DNA from: Desulforapulum autotrophicum HRM2
Lineage (GTDB): Bacteria > Desulfobacterota > Desulfobacteria > Desulfobacterales > Desulfobacteraceae
Direction of reading: 5' to 3'
NCBI RefSeq assembly: GCF_000020365.1
Contig: NC_012108.1
Span: forward strand, 5,420,001 to 5,484,000
DNA: 64,000 nt
A program made the translations under genes and the position numbers. The notes beneath the pieces are model-generated. The model saw nothing but the letters and a program-made list of their open reading frames with translations, had not been told where the DNA came from and made no database searches. Shown one piece after another: positions 35,856 to 45,351 of the stretch. Every line of letters starts with the position of its first letter. Positions within the stretch are counted from its first letter, which is position 1.

Positions 35856-36182
35856 TCAGAACAGCCAGTGGAGACCTGAATCAATCACGGTGATCAAAAA
35901 GGCAGCCACCAATGTGGTACCCAACGAGTTGATCTTGAAATCATCAATCAGCTGATCCGTGATCCAGAGAAGAAAGGCGTTGATCACAAACATGAACAGA
36001 CCAAAGGTGACGATCACCAGGGGAATGGAGAGGAACACAAGGAGCCAGCCCACCAAAAAGTTAATGATCGAATAGACAACAGCCACGACAACGGCTGTGC
36101 CCGGACCCTTGATGCGGATTCCCGGTAAAAAATTGGCTACGACAAAAACGGCGACACTCAATATCAATAAATTCCAGATCAT
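35856..36182 (-). CDS. Phage_holin_4-like small membrane protein
   Basis: A 108-residue protein with four transmembrane helices; the start at 36182 follows GGGGAGC. ANFLPGIRIKG and VPGIxIxxxxxAxxxA-type spacing in the first loop, with FVINAFLLWITDQLI in helix 3, fit the Phage_holin_4_2 (YvlD-like) family. Despite the name, these are usually chromosomal envelope proteins of unknown role. An inverted repeat GGTATGGCA (36203-36211) / TGCCATACC (36284-36292) is upstream. Confidence 0.8.
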   Translation of the reverse strand: MIWNLLILSVAVFVVANFLPGIRIKGPGTAVVVAVVYSIINFLVGWLLVFLSIPLVIVTFGLFMFVINAFLLWITDQLIDDFKINSLGTTLVAAFLITVIDSGLHWLF

Positions 36183-36317
36183 TTCAGCTCCCCTAAATAA
36201 AAGGTATGGCAATAGCCTGTCCGGGGAAACCTTTTTCGAGAATCCCCAGATTATTATCTCTTAATATCAACCAGATGACAGATATGCCATACCCTGTATG
36301 ATATAAAATATTCCCTG

Positions 36318-37061
36318 TCAAGAACCTTGTACTCTGGAGACTTTTGTTCTGGCCACACCGGTAAGGCTTAAAAGGCCAATGCCAAAAAGAATCATTGTTG
36401 CAGGCTCTGGTACAGGAGCTTGGTAGGCTGCATCATTCAAACTGCTAATGCCAGAAAGGATCCTCTCATCAGGTTCTGATGCCAAAACCTGATAAGCTGC
36501 ATCATTGAAGTGGGCATAGTCTCCACTTCCCTGTGCCAGGGTAAACTCAAGGGAAGCGGCTCCTGTCTTTTCAAAAAAGTACAGTTCAACAGAATGAAGT
36601 CCTGTGGATAGATTTTGGATTCCAGTCCTTCTTTCGAAGGCATGTAACTCCGGGTCATTGATCGTTAGAATATCATCCACATACAAAAATACGCCATCGT
36701 CACTGTATGTTTTAAAAGAATACTCTCCTGCTGAGCCAATAAAGAAATCACCGGTTATTTTAACAAAGAAAGTATCATTTGAGACATGGCCTGTTCCTAT
36801 GGCATTTAGAGCATCGGCCGAAGGCCAAAGATTACTGCCTTTGATATCACCTGAGAACCAGGTTGTATCGGTGAAATCGATGTAATCCCAAACAGCAGTA
36901 GAGCTTGCTGTATTGTTTGCAGCATAATTTTCCAGTAAACTTAAGTCTTTGCTCCAGAAATCGTCATACTGTTCAACAATAAAAGAGGCATTAGCCATTC
37001 TGCTGATACCCGTTAATAATAACAATATCAATATCAAATTGAACAACAATTTTTTCTTCAC
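36318..37061 (-). CDS. PEP-CTERM protein with PA14-like domain
   Basis: A 247-residue secreted protein. Residues 1-26 are a signal peptide (LILILLLLTGISRMANA). About 30-195 is a PA14/GLEYA-like beta domain: FFIGSAGEYSFKTYSDDGVF, LYVDDILTIND, GLHSVELYFFEKTG. NDAAYQ appears twice near residues 188 and 211. The C-terminus is the sorting signal VPEPATMILFGIGLLSLTG and a basic tail, recognised by an EpsH/exosortase system. It is probably an extracellular or biofilm-associated sugar-binding protein. No exosortase gene is in the window. Confidence 0.85.
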   Translation of the reverse strand: MKKKLLFNLILILLLLTGISRMANASFIVEQYDDFWSKDLSLLENYAANNTASSTAVWDYIDFTDTTWFSGDIKGSNLWPSADALNAIGTGHVSNDTFFVKITGDFFIGSAGEYSFKTYSDDGVFLYVDDILTINDPELHAFERRTGIQNLSTGLHSVELYFFEKTGAASLEFTLAQGSGDYAHFNDAAYQVLASEPDERILSGISSLNDAAYQAPVPEPATMILFGIGLLSLTGVARTKVSRVQGS

Positions 37062-37302
37062 AGTTTATTCCTTTCTTTAATTCCTGCTCATTTAGTCAGG
37101 ATTATCTGTAAAGCAAAACTTGGGCCATTTATTTGATATTTTACATATAGCTTTAAAACCCTTTTAATTCAAACAGTTAAATCGTGTATTTTTTACTTTG
37201 ACACTAAAAAAAATATCCCATGTGTCCCCGTTAATCAAGACACCTGTGCTTCGGAATAGTGAGGCAGTTATGTTTCAATTAATTGGGTGAGACAGTTAAT
37301 TA

Positions 37303-38592
37303 TTAGGGTCTGTGTCCAGGACCTGCCTCGACCAGGCGCTTGAGTCTGAAATCGTTTTCAAACACCTCGGTATAGGCGCTGATGAGGTTGAACTTTGCCC
37401 TGGAAAGGTTAAAGATGGCGTCGAGCACATCCGACGAGGTACCGATGCCCTGGCTGAACCCAAGGTCAGTAACCCGGAGGTTTTCCTGGGCCTCAAGGAT
37501 TCCGGCCCTGGAAACCTCAAGGTTATCAAAGGCCACACCCAGGTTGATGAGGGTGTTCTTGAGTTCAGTTTTAAGATTTGCTTCAAGTTCGGCAATGTCA
37601 AACCCGATCTTTTTCTGGTCGATCCTTGCCTGGCGGGTTCTGGAATATTTTTTCATGCCGTCAAACAGGTTCATGGAAATCACTGCCTGGCAGCGCACCT
37701 CGTCGTCGGAATTTTCAAAGGCACCCATGAATAAATCATCCCTTGTGTAGGAGCTATAGCCCAGGGAAAGGTCGGCCCTGGGGTAGAGGGAGGCCCTGGA
37801 TGCCTGGACAGTCATACCAGAGGCGTCAAAGGCGCTTTTAAGGGCATTGAGTTCGCTTCTGTTTTTAAGCAGTGCCCCCTCGTAGGTCTTATAATCCCCC
37901 CTTTGGGGCAGCTGGTCAAACAGGGAAAAATCAAGGTTTTCCCTGTCCATGGCAAGGCCTGTTTCAAAGCGCAGACGGTTCAGACTTGCACCCACGGCCG
38001 CCTCTGTCCGCCGGCGGTTCTGGATGGCATTGTCCATCTCCACCTTGACCTTTAAAAGATCGGTTTTTTTAAGCACCCCCACCTTAACCTTGAGACTTAT
38101 CTCACGGAGTCTGTCCTCGTAAAGCTTGACCTCGCTTTCAGAAACAGTCAGGTTTTCAAGTGCCCGGTAAACCGAAAGAAAGGCAAGGGCCACGTTCAGG
38201 CTGATGTCCTGCTTGATTGCTTCAAGGTTAAACTGGCCCGCATGGGTAAGCCCCTCGGCCGCTTTGACAGTATAATAATCCCTGAACCCGGCAAACAAAT
38301 TCCACGAAGCACCACCCGTGAAGGTGTCGTTCTCCCGGTTTTCACCGATTGCCGTGTCGTGGTTCAGGCGGTTGAGGGTATATCCAAGGTCCAGGGAGGG
38401 CAGAAATTCACCCCTGGCCTCTTTAATCCGCTCCATGCGAAGGTTAAGATCGGCCTGGTATCGCTTTACAAGTTCCCGGTTTTCCCATGCGCTCTTCTGA
38501 AGGGTTTCAAGGGTTTGGGCAGCCGGGGCAACACCCACAAAAACGAGTGCCGCCCCCATCACCAGAAGTGGTATCTTTATAAATGTTTTCAT
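37303..38592 (-). CDS. TolC-family outer membrane efflux channel
   Basis: A 429-residue protein. The ATG at 38592 is preferred over one 12 bases upstream because GGAG lies 9 bases before it. A signal peptide (residues 1-25, ending in APAA) is followed by two repeated helical hairpin regions with the usual TolC coiled-coil composition (for example YRALENLTVSESEVKLYEDR). The repeat ends in DVLDAIFNLSRAKFNLISAY. It is the exit duct of the RND pump encoded upstream in the same operon. Confidence 0.92.
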   Translation of the reverse strand: MKTFIKIPLLVMGAALVFVGVAPAAQTLETLQKSAWENRELVKRYQADLNLRMERIKEARGEFLPSLDLGYTLNRLNHDTAIGENRENDTFTGGASWNLFAGFRDYYTVKAAEGLTHAGQFNLEAIKQDISLNVALAFLSVYRALENLTVSESEVKLYEDRLREISLKVKVGVLKKTDLLKVKVEMDNAIQNRRRTEAAVGASLNRLRFETGLAMDRENLDFSLFDQLPQRGDYKTYEGALLKNRSELNALKSAFDASGMTVQASRASLYPRADLSLGYSSYTRDDLFMGAFENSDDEVRCQAVISMNLFDGMKKYSRTRQARIDQKKIGFDIAELEANLKTELKNTLINLGVAFDNLEVSRAGILEAQENLRVTDLGFSQGIGTSSDVLDAIFNLSRAKFNLISAYTEVFENDFRLKRLVEAGPGHRP

Positions 38593-38627
38593 TCCATGCT
38601 CCATTTAACCGTTGTGTTGAATGGTTA

Positions 38628-41600
38628 TCAGACGGCGACCCTGCTCTTTTCAAACCCGATGAAAAAGGCCAGCAGGGCCGGAATTACAAACAGGGTAAAG
38701 ACCGTTGAAACGGCAAGTCCGCCGAGCAATACACTTCCGATACCCCGGTAGAGTTCGCTGCCCGAACCCGTTGCAAGGACAAGGGGCATGAGACCGAATA
38801 TACTGGTGAATGCGCTCATGAAAATAGGGCGTATCCTGGTTCTGACCGATTCAGAGATCGCCCGCATTCCGTCCATCTCCCTGTTTCTGACATTGTTCAA
38901 CGACTGGTGAACAATGAGAATGGCATTGTTCACCACCGTTCCGATAAGGATAATAAACCCCAGCATGGTGAGAACGTCAAGGGGCTGGGGAGCAATGTAT
39001 GCATCCACAAGCCTCAGACCCGCAAGGCCCCCTGCGGCAGCCAAAGGAACGCTGAACATGATGATCAAGGGATAGAGAAAGTTTTCAAACAGGGCTGCCA
39101 TCAGAAGATAGGTGATCATGAGGGCCAAAAGCAGATTCCACTTAAGGGCGTCAAAGGTGTCCACAAGCTTGTCTGCATTACCGCCAAGATCCAGGGATAT
39201 GTTTTTGATTTCACCCGATGCCAGAAGATTGTCACAGGTGGATTTAATGGTTTCAATGGCCGTCTGGAGGGGTACGGAAACAGGGGGCGTGATCTCAAGA
39301 CGGATATTGCGCTTTTTTTCCAAACGGTCAATCTGGGTCATGCCCGTGTCGTACTTAATCGTTGCCACATCCCCCACCCTCACCTGGCGCCCAATGTTAT
39401 TGATAATGGGCGCATTTAGGATATCCTCGGGGGTCTTGAATTGGGCTTCCGCTCCCCTGAGCACCAGATCAATGCGGTTCTTGCCTTCGGGACCAAATTC
39501 ACTTATTTTCCTGCCGTTCATCAGGACATCCACGTACACGCCAAGCTCCTGCTCGGTCAGGCCGCTTGCGGCAAGCTTTCGCTTGTCGGCAATCACCTTT
39601 CCCTCTGGGTAGGAGATTTCAAGGGAGGGAACCGGTCTAATCTGGGAACCTGGAACCGCCTGGGCCACCGCTCCAAACAGCACCCTTCCGGCATTGACGA
39701 TCTCGTCCATCTCCTCACCGGAAATGTTCAAATCCACAGTACGACCCTTGCCGATGCCCGATTCAAAGATTCCCGGCTGGATGCTGATGCCGAACATACC
39801 CGGCAAGGAGTTGATGATCCGGTTGAGTGCCGGGATAAACCGTTTTGCCTCGGTTTCATACTCTTCCGTTGCCGAAAGCCCGAACCCTGAAAGAAAATCC
39901 GATGAAAAGTAAAACATGTTTTTAATCAAGGGAAGGTTGTGATCCCCGGGTTTTCTGTATTTATCGGTCTGTTCAAACAGGTACTCACCAACCTCACGTC
40001 GCTTTTGGGCAGAATAACCCGGCGGTGGAACCAGTATGGTCATGATAAAATTCTGGTTACCCTGGGGCAGGTACTCGGCCTTGGGCATCAGGACCCAGGC
40101 GCTGGTAATGGAAAGCGAGGTGAATACGATGATGCAGACGAGACGCGTCAGCACATTTTTCTGGAAAAAGTTTGACACAGACATGATCCGGAGCACAAAA
40201 AAACCGCCCAAAGCCTTTGTCAGGCCAGGTTTCCCACTGCCAGAGGATAATTTACGATTCTTGTAGAGAAAATGCATGAAAGAAGGAATCACAGTGACTG
40301 AAACCAGAAGGCTCAGGACAATCGATGCGGTGATGGCGATGGCAATATCCTTGAACAGCTGGCCTGCCTCCTGTTTGATGAAAATAACGGGCAGAAACAC
40401 GGCAACCGTTGTGAGGGTTGAGGCGACAACTGCACCAAACACCTCATTAGCCCCGTGGAGCACGGCGTCAAAGATCTTCTTGCCCGTTTGAAGCTGGCGG
40501 TCAATATTTTCAAGCACCACAATGGAGTTGTCCACCAGCATGCCAACGGCAAAGGAAATCCCGGCAAGGCTCACCACGTTAAGATTCCTGTGGAGCAGCC
40601 ACAAGAAAATAAAGGTTCCAATGGCTGAAATGGGTATGGCAAGGCCGATGGTGATGGTGGATCGAAGACTGCCAAGAAAGATCAGGAGGACAACGATGGC
40701 AAGCACGCCGCCGATCATGACATTTGTTTTCATGTTATCAATGGATGTCAGGATATAGGGGGCCTCGTCATGGGCCCAGTCGATGAAAAGATTTCGGCTG
40801 GCCAGCACATCGTTGTTAAGCCGGTTCACCTCGGCCCTGACCCTGTCTACAATATCGATGACGTTGGCACCCTTCTCTTTTCTGACACCAACCACAATGC
40901 CCTCCCGGCCGTCCTGCATCACCGAAACAAACTGGGGCTCATGGCCAATGGATGCCGTTGCCACATCCCTTAAAAAGACCCGCTTGATGCCGTCGTCATA
41001 GACCACCACATCCAGTGGATCCTGGTCATTCTGGAATTTTGCAACGGTTCTAATCCGGTAATTTTTCCGGTCAATACCAAGAACGCCTGCCGACACATCT
41101 CGATTGGCCGTTGTTATCTTGGAGATAATCTGGTTGATGGTGATGCCCCTCTGGGTCATGCGTTCAGGATCAATGATGACCTCCAGCTGGTCCTCGGTTC
41201 CACCAAACACCAGCAGGGAAGATACGCCCTCAATACGCTCCAGGTACTGTCGGATTTCGTTCTCAAAAAAAGTCCGGTGTGTCAGGATAGCCGTGTCTTT
41301 GCCCTTAATGGTCTTCATGACCATCCAGATGATGGGCTGGGAAGAACCGCCCGAGCTTGACAGCACAGGCCGCATGACATTGTCCGGGTACTCGTCAACC
41401 TCATTGAGTTTGTTGGAAACACGGAACAACGCCGTGTCAATGTCGGTCTCAAGGTCAAAGGTCAGGGTGATGGTCGCATAGTCGTTGTAGGAGGAACTCT
41501 CCATCTTCTGGAGGTTCTGGAGGCTCTTTAACTTATCCTCCTGTTTTTCCACCACCTCGCTCTCCATGTCCGTAGGGCTTGCCCCAGACCAGACCGTCTG

Positions 41601-41741
41601 GACCTCTATCTCGGGAAGATCCGTATCTGGAGCCAGCTGAACCGGCAGTCGTGTAAGGCCGATCACACCAAACAAAACGATGAGAATCACCATGACCGCC
41701 GTTGTAACGGGCCTTTCTATTGCACTTTTAATGATATTCAT
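38628..41741 (-). CDS. RND efflux pump permease
   Basis: A 1037-residue inner-membrane proton antiporter with 12 helices and two large periplasmic loops. It starts MNIIKSAIERPVTTAVMVIL. AVGMLVDNSIVVLENI is the TM4 segment, and GTVVNNAILIVHQ is the TM10-11 counterpart. The TM4 motif has Asp then Asn (VDNS), not the DD pair of AcrB, which fits the HAE-3/HME-like or AcrB-like branches equally. Substrates are not predictable. It lies between the adaptor and the channel genes. Confidence 0.95.
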   Translation of the reverse strand: MNIIKSAIERPVTTAVMVILIVLFGVIGLTRLPVQLAPDTDLPEIEVQTVWSGASPTDMESEVVEKQEDKLKSLQNLQKMESSSYNDYATITLTFDLETDIDTALFRVSNKLNEVDEYPDNVMRPVLSSSGGSSQPIIWMVMKTIKGKDTAILTHRTFFENEIRQYLERIEGVSSLLVFGGTEDQLEVIIDPERMTQRGITINQIISKITTANRDVSAGVLGIDRKNYRIRTVAKFQNDQDPLDVVVYDDGIKRVFLRDVATASIGHEPQFVSVMQDGREGIVVGVRKEKGANVIDIVDRVRAEVNRLNNDVLASRNLFIDWAHDEAPYILTSIDNMKTNVMIGGVLAIVVLLIFLGSLRSTITIGLAIPISAIGTFIFLWLLHRNLNVVSLAGISFAVGMLVDNSIVVLENIDRQLQTGKKIFDAVLHGANEVFGAVVASTLTTVAVFLPVIFIKQEAGQLFKDIAIAITASIVLSLLVSVTVIPSFMHFLYKNRKLSSGSGKPGLTKALGGFFVLRIMSVSNFFQKNVLTRLVCIIVFTSLSITSAWVLMPKAEYLPQGNQNFIMTILVPPPGYSAQKRREVGEYLFEQTDKYRKPGDHNLPLIKNMFYFSSDFLSGFGLSATEEYETEAKRFIPALNRIINSLPGMFGISIQPGIFESGIGKGRTVDLNISGEEMDEIVNAGRVLFGAVAQAVPGSQIRPVPSLEISYPEGKVIADKRKLAASGLTEQELGVYVDVLMNGRKISEFGPEGKNRIDLVLRGAEAQFKTPEDILNAPIINNIGRQVRVGDVATIKYDTGMTQIDRLEKKRNIRLEITPPVSVPLQTAIETIKSTCDNLLASGEIKNISLDLGGNADKLVDTFDALKWNLLLALMITYLLMAALFENFLYPLIIMFSVPLAAAGGLAGLRLVDAYIAPQPLDVLTMLGFIILIGTVVNNAILIVHQSLNNVRNREMDGMRAISESVRTRIRPIFMSAFTSIFGLMPLVLATGSGSELYRGIGSVLLGGLAVSTVFTLFVIPALLAFFIGFEKSRVAV

Positions 41742-41789
41742 AATTAAATGATTTCCACTGTTAGAACCACAACTGCTCCTGGTTTGACA

Positions 41790-42863
41790 TCAGTTGATAA
41801 TTGTAACGGCCTGGCCTGGTCTCAAACGGGCGTTCCCATCCACCACCAGGGGCATACCCGCCTTAAATCCCCCGGAGGCAATGGCCACATGATCTCCCAC
41901 ATAGGCGAGGATGGTGACGGGCATGGGTGTGGCTTTACCATCGGCCACGGTGTAGACCATATTCTGGCCGTTGAAGTTGACCAGGGCATCCCTTGGCACA
42001 AGGAGCATGTTCTTTTTTGAGGCCACGGGCATGGACACCGTGGCCGACATATTGAGCACCGGGTTTTCAAGCTGGGGGAGCTTGACCTTGACAAACACGC
42101 TCTTGGTCTGGGGATCGGCCACGGGAATGACCCCGTCAACGACCCCCATCAGCCTCTTGCCAAGGGAATCAATGGAAACCTCAACCTGTTCACCCTTTTG
42201 GGCAAATACAAGAAAATCTTCTGAAACCGGGACCTTGACAAAAAGATCATCCATGGAACCCATGGCGCAGAGCCTGGAACCCTGGGAAACCCAGTCCCCC
42301 TTTTCCGCAGTCTTTTCAAGGACCAGACCGTCAAACGGCGACCGAATAACACTCTTGGCCCGTTTAAGCCGGGCAAATTCAAGCTGTTTTTCAAGGATGA
42401 CCGTCTGTTTGACAAGCTCTTCTTTTGAAAGCAGAATATTGTCATACTCTGTTTCACTCACCGCCTCCTGGTCGAACAGGGTCTTGTAACGGCCAAGGTC
42501 CTTTTCTGCCTTAGCAAGGCGAACCCTGACCTGGTCCATCTGGGCCAGGACAGATTCGATCTCGTTGTCGATGAAGTCTGTGTTCAATCGAAACATCACG
42601 GCCCCCTGTTTCAACCGGTCGCCCTCGTTGAAATGAACCGAACTGACAAGCCCGCCCACCTCGGTGGAAAGGTTGCTCACCCGATCAAAAAAAAGGGTTC
42701 CCAAAACCTTGGTGCTTTCAGCAACGACACGTTCAATCACAGGGGCCGTGACCACCCTTGCCGGAGGGGACGCCGCCCCATCATGTGCCATTGCACCTTC
42801 AAGGCCCGGTACCATGAGCGAAACCGCCACCACCATCCAGATCAACCCGTTTTTGAGTTTCAT
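41790..42863 (-). CDS. RND periplasmic adaptor (membrane fusion protein)
   Basis: A 357-residue adaptor. Residues 1-26 are a signal peptide (LIWMVVAVSLMVPGLEGAMA), with no lipobox. The lipoyl, alpha-hairpin and beta-barrel parts appear in the usual order (GGLVSSVHFNEGDRLKQGAV, coiled coil 95-140, SPFDGLVLEKTAEKGDWVSQ, then SATVSMPVASKKNMLLVPRD). It bridges the pump and the outer channel. First gene of the operon. Confidence 0.94.
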   Translation of the reverse strand: MKLKNGLIWMVVAVSLMVPGLEGAMAHDGAASPPARVVTAPVIERVVAESTKVLGTLFFDRVSNLSTEVGGLVSSVHFNEGDRLKQGAVMFRLNTDFIDNEIESVLAQMDQVRVRLAKAEKDLGRYKTLFDQEAVSETEYDNILLSKEELVKQTVILEKQLEFARLKRAKSVIRSPFDGLVLEKTAEKGDWVSQGSRLCAMGSMDDLFVKVPVSEDFLVFAQKGEQVEVSIDSLGKRLMGVVDGVIPVADPQTKSVFVKVKLPQLENPVLNMSATVSMPVASKKNMLLVPRDALVNFNGQNMVYTVADGKATPMPVTILAYVGDHVAIASGGFKAGMPLVVDGNARLRPGQAVTIIN

Positions 42864-43232
42864 CTTAATTCATCCTTTTTATTTTTTTACTCAACTTTCG
42901 GACTTCAACTTTGATGATCGGGTCAGGCTTGTGTTCTTTGAGGCTGAATCTTTTATCAGGCTCCATGCCTTTGACAATATCTTGCCCCCTTTCTAAGCCG
43001 AATAAAAATGCAGTTCAGCTCCAAACGAAGGGGATGAGCCGTTCAGCAACGTCAAGGATTTTTATTTTTGTATCTCGTATTTTGTAAACCAGCGTCCGAA
43101 ATTGCCACCGATTAAAACAACGATTGAATGCCTAATTTAAACATTGTTTGATTTTTTGTCAAAACTGTGGGGAGGTGGCAGAAAGAACAGAGATCTGGGA
43201 TGCCTGGTTTTCACACCCGCCACCCCCGGTGG
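42864..43232. other. Gene-free region upstream of the RND operon
   Basis: This stretch of 369 bases holds no convincing gene. The promoter of the RND operon must lie here on the minus strand, but I find no clear -35/-10 pair. No strong hairpin or repeat was seen. Confidence 0.5.
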
Positions 43233-43955
43233 CTACTCTTTTCTGGAGGGGAAAAAAAGCTGCTTGAGCCACCCAAAGTAAGTGTTCGCCTGGAGCATGG
43301 CCCTGTCCTGGTTGTCCAGGAGCATGGAGATTTTATCCACATCGGAGAACCGGTCCTTACGGGTGGTGATGGGCTGGTCTGGATCAAGGGTACGGATCAC
43401 CCGGGCAGGATTGCCAACGGCAATGGCGTTGGCCGGGATATGGGAACTGACCACGGCGCCGGCGCCTATAATGCTGTTCTCTCCAATGGTGACCCCCTTG
43501 CACACAATGGCGCTGTCGCCGATCCATACATTTTGCTCAAGCCTCACAGGGCATGCCTCGGCAGGGGGCAGGCTGCGATCATAGATACCGTGCCAGTCAG
43601 AATCGGTGATATAGGCGTTGCTTGCGATCATACAGTTGTCTGATATAAGAATCTCCCGGGCCGCACTGATCCTGACCCCAGGGGAGATGAGAACATGGTC
43701 ACCGATTTCAATCCCCCTGACATCAGGCTTGTCGGTCCATACGGTGAGCCTTGTCTTTTTGTCTGAAGCGCCGAGCAGGGTCACATTGGCACCAATGGTG
43801 ACCGGAGCGCCAAACACCTCAATGTGCCAGGGTTTAACCACATAGGGATTGGGGCCAAGGCCTTCGAGCTGGGGTTCCAGAAAATGGTGGAGATAGAAAT
43901 TCTGAAAGCTGAACCACGCCTTTTTAACAAGATAGGGACGATGATCTTTTCGCAC
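43233..43955 (-). CDS. Hexapeptide-repeat acyltransferase
   Basis: A 240-residue protein. The GTG at 43955 is chosen because AAGGGG is about 9 bases upstream, within the end of the previous gene. A left-handed beta-helix built from hexad repeats spans about 70-205 (VTIGANVTLLGAS, IEIGDHVLISPGVRISAA, VWIGDSAIVCKGVTIGENSI, IIGAGAVVSSHIPANAIAVG). It belongs to the acetyl- or acyl-transferase class that modifies sugars or other small acceptors. The acceptor is unknown. It is probably co-translated with the toroid-fold gene upstream. Confidence 0.85.
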   Translation of the reverse strand: MRKDHRPYLVKKAWFSFQNFYLHHFLEPQLEGLGPNPYVVKPWHIEVFGAPVTIGANVTLLGASDKKTRLTVWTDKPDVRGIEIGDHVLISPGVRISAAREILISDNCMIASNAYITDSDWHGIYDRSLPPAEACPVRLEQNVWIGDSAIVCKGVTIGENSIIGAGAVVSSHIPANAIAVGNPARVIRTLDPDQPITTRKDRFSDVDKISMLLDNQDRAMLQANTYFGWLKQLFFPSRKE

Positions 43956-43962
43956 GCTAATT

Positions 43963-45003
43963 CTACCCCTTGAACCTGAAACCGTCCCAGGCATCGTGGC
44001 TGAAAAGCCGGGATGCAGGGGTTATGGTGTAAAGGGCGTCGGCCGCCATCAACACCACGGCATTGGTCCACGATATTTTTTCTTCGGGCCAGACGGTCAT
44101 GTCTGGAAAGGTGTAGCCACACCAGAAGGTATCGTCGTCAAACACCCGCTCCTGAATCCAGGAAAAAACCAGCCTGGCAAGCCGAAAATTGCCCATGGCA
44201 GCAACGGCGATGACAAACTCCGAGGTCTCAGCCATGGTGACCCAGGGCCGGTCAGACACGCATCGAATGCCCTGACCTTCGATCACATATTTTTTCCAGT
44301 ACCGCTCAATGCGTTTGACCGCAGCATCACCCCTGAGTGCCCCTGACAGCACCGGATAGAACCAGTACATGGAAAACCGGGATTTGCTGATATTGTAAAT
44401 GTGAATATTATCCCGGATCGTTGCACCGAGCTTTTCAAAGGCCAGCTCCCACCTGGGCTGACGCTGGCCGACAAGTTCGGCAATGGCAAGGGCGCATTTG
44501 AGACTCATGAAAATAGAACTTGCACCGGTCAACAGCGCCATGGGATCTATTTTTCCCTGGGGGCTCTTGGCCCAGTATATCTCTCCCCGGTCCGTCTGAA
44601 GGCCCACGGAAAAATTGATTCCCTGTTTCACCGTTTCCCACATGGATTCCACGAACGGCAAATCTTTGCGGACCAACCAGTGGTGGAACATTCCCGTTGC
44701 CAGATAGCTGCTCATATTGGTTTCGCAGGTCCGGTCTTCAGGCTCGCCACTGATATATGAAGAGTACCATGACCCGTCCGGGTTCTGACGTTCAGCCATC
44801 CACCGATAGGCAAGGTCGGCTTCTTTATAAAAACCTGCAATGTTGAGACCCATTGCCGATTCCACATGGTCCCATGGATCGGTCTTACCACCCGTGTGCC
44901 AGGGAATTTCTCCGGTATTTCTCTGCAGGGAGACGATGAGATTCGCCACTGAGCCAATATTCAGTGAAGGGCACTGCCTTGCCTGGAAAGTATCAAACTC
45001 CAT
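43963..45003 (-). CDS. Alpha/alpha-toroid protein, phenyltransferase-domain type
   Basis: A 346-residue protein of the class that resembles squalene cyclases or six-hairpin glycosidases. Repeats with aromatic and Q-x-DGSW motifs are visible: YRWMAERQNPDGSWY, the first repeat, WHTGGKTDPWDHVE and WVTMAETSEFVIAVAAMG. No signal peptide is seen. The catalytic residues cannot be assigned. It stands just before the hexapeptide transferase and probably acts with it. A role in making or trimming a lipid- or sugar-linked product is a guess from the fold. Confidence 0.75.
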   Translation of the reverse strand: MEFDTFQARQCPSLNIGSVANLIVSLQRNTGEIPWHTGGKTDPWDHVESAMGLNIAGFYKEADLAYRWMAERQNPDGSWYSSYISGEPEDRTCETNMSSYLATGMFHHWLVRKDLPFVESMWETVKQGINFSVGLQTDRGEIYWAKSPQGKIDPMALLTGASSIFMSLKCALAIAELVGQRQPRWELAFEKLGATIRDNIHIYNISKSRFSMYWFYPVLSGALRGDAAVKRIERYWKKYVIEGQGIRCVSDRPWVTMAETSEFVIAVAAMGNFRLARLVFSWIQERVFDDDTFWCGYTFPDMTVWPEEKISWTNAVVLMAADALYTITPASRLFSHDAWDGFRFKG

Positions 45004-45261
45004 TACATTCTCCCCATATGGTAATCGTCCTTGAAATTAATAAGGGCAAATCAAATAGGGAGTTAATACCAGAACCACCGGTTAAAGGCAAGGCGTTACG
45101 GCCGCCCACTCATGAATTATAATTCATGTTGTTTATTTTTTTCGGTACCGGGGTCATTTTTTAGACACCCGGGGTTAAAAACCAAAGGTGTGAAATGCTA
45201 ACTTTCTGAAATTGAAAGAGAATGGATAAATGATCCTGAATCGTATAAATAACAAAATCAC
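45004..45261. other. Divergent intergenic region with an 18-base palindrome
   Basis: There is no gene. A perfect palindrome CATGAATTATAATTCATG lies at 45111-45128, upstream of the toroid-fold gene. It could be an operator for that gene or for fadN. Its half-site ATGAAT matches the one in the operator candidate at 45295-45310. Confidence 0.5.
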
Positions 45262-45310
45262 TTGACATTCCATGGGCAACTCTGTTAATCAAAAATGAAT
45301 GCTCATTCAT
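45262..45310 (+). promoter_or_regulatory. fadNA promoter with TetR-type operator candidate
   Basis: TTGACA (45262-45267) and TTAATC (45285-45290) are spaced by 17 bases. ATGAATGCTCATTCAT at 45295-45310 is a near-perfect palindrome with half-sites TGAATG/CATTCA, placed around the transcription start. TetR-type fatty-acid repressors bind TGAATG-type repeats in front of beta-oxidation genes in several bacteria. No such regulator gene is in the window. Confidence 0.6.
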
Positions 45311-45351
45311 AAGTTGGTTGCATGGTTCTAATTTATATACAGGAGGGAGTC

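Noticed and set aside
39441-39890. Plus-strand reading frames inside the RND pump gene
   Set aside because: They are shadows of the 1037-residue pump gene on the other strand, with no motif or start signal of their own.
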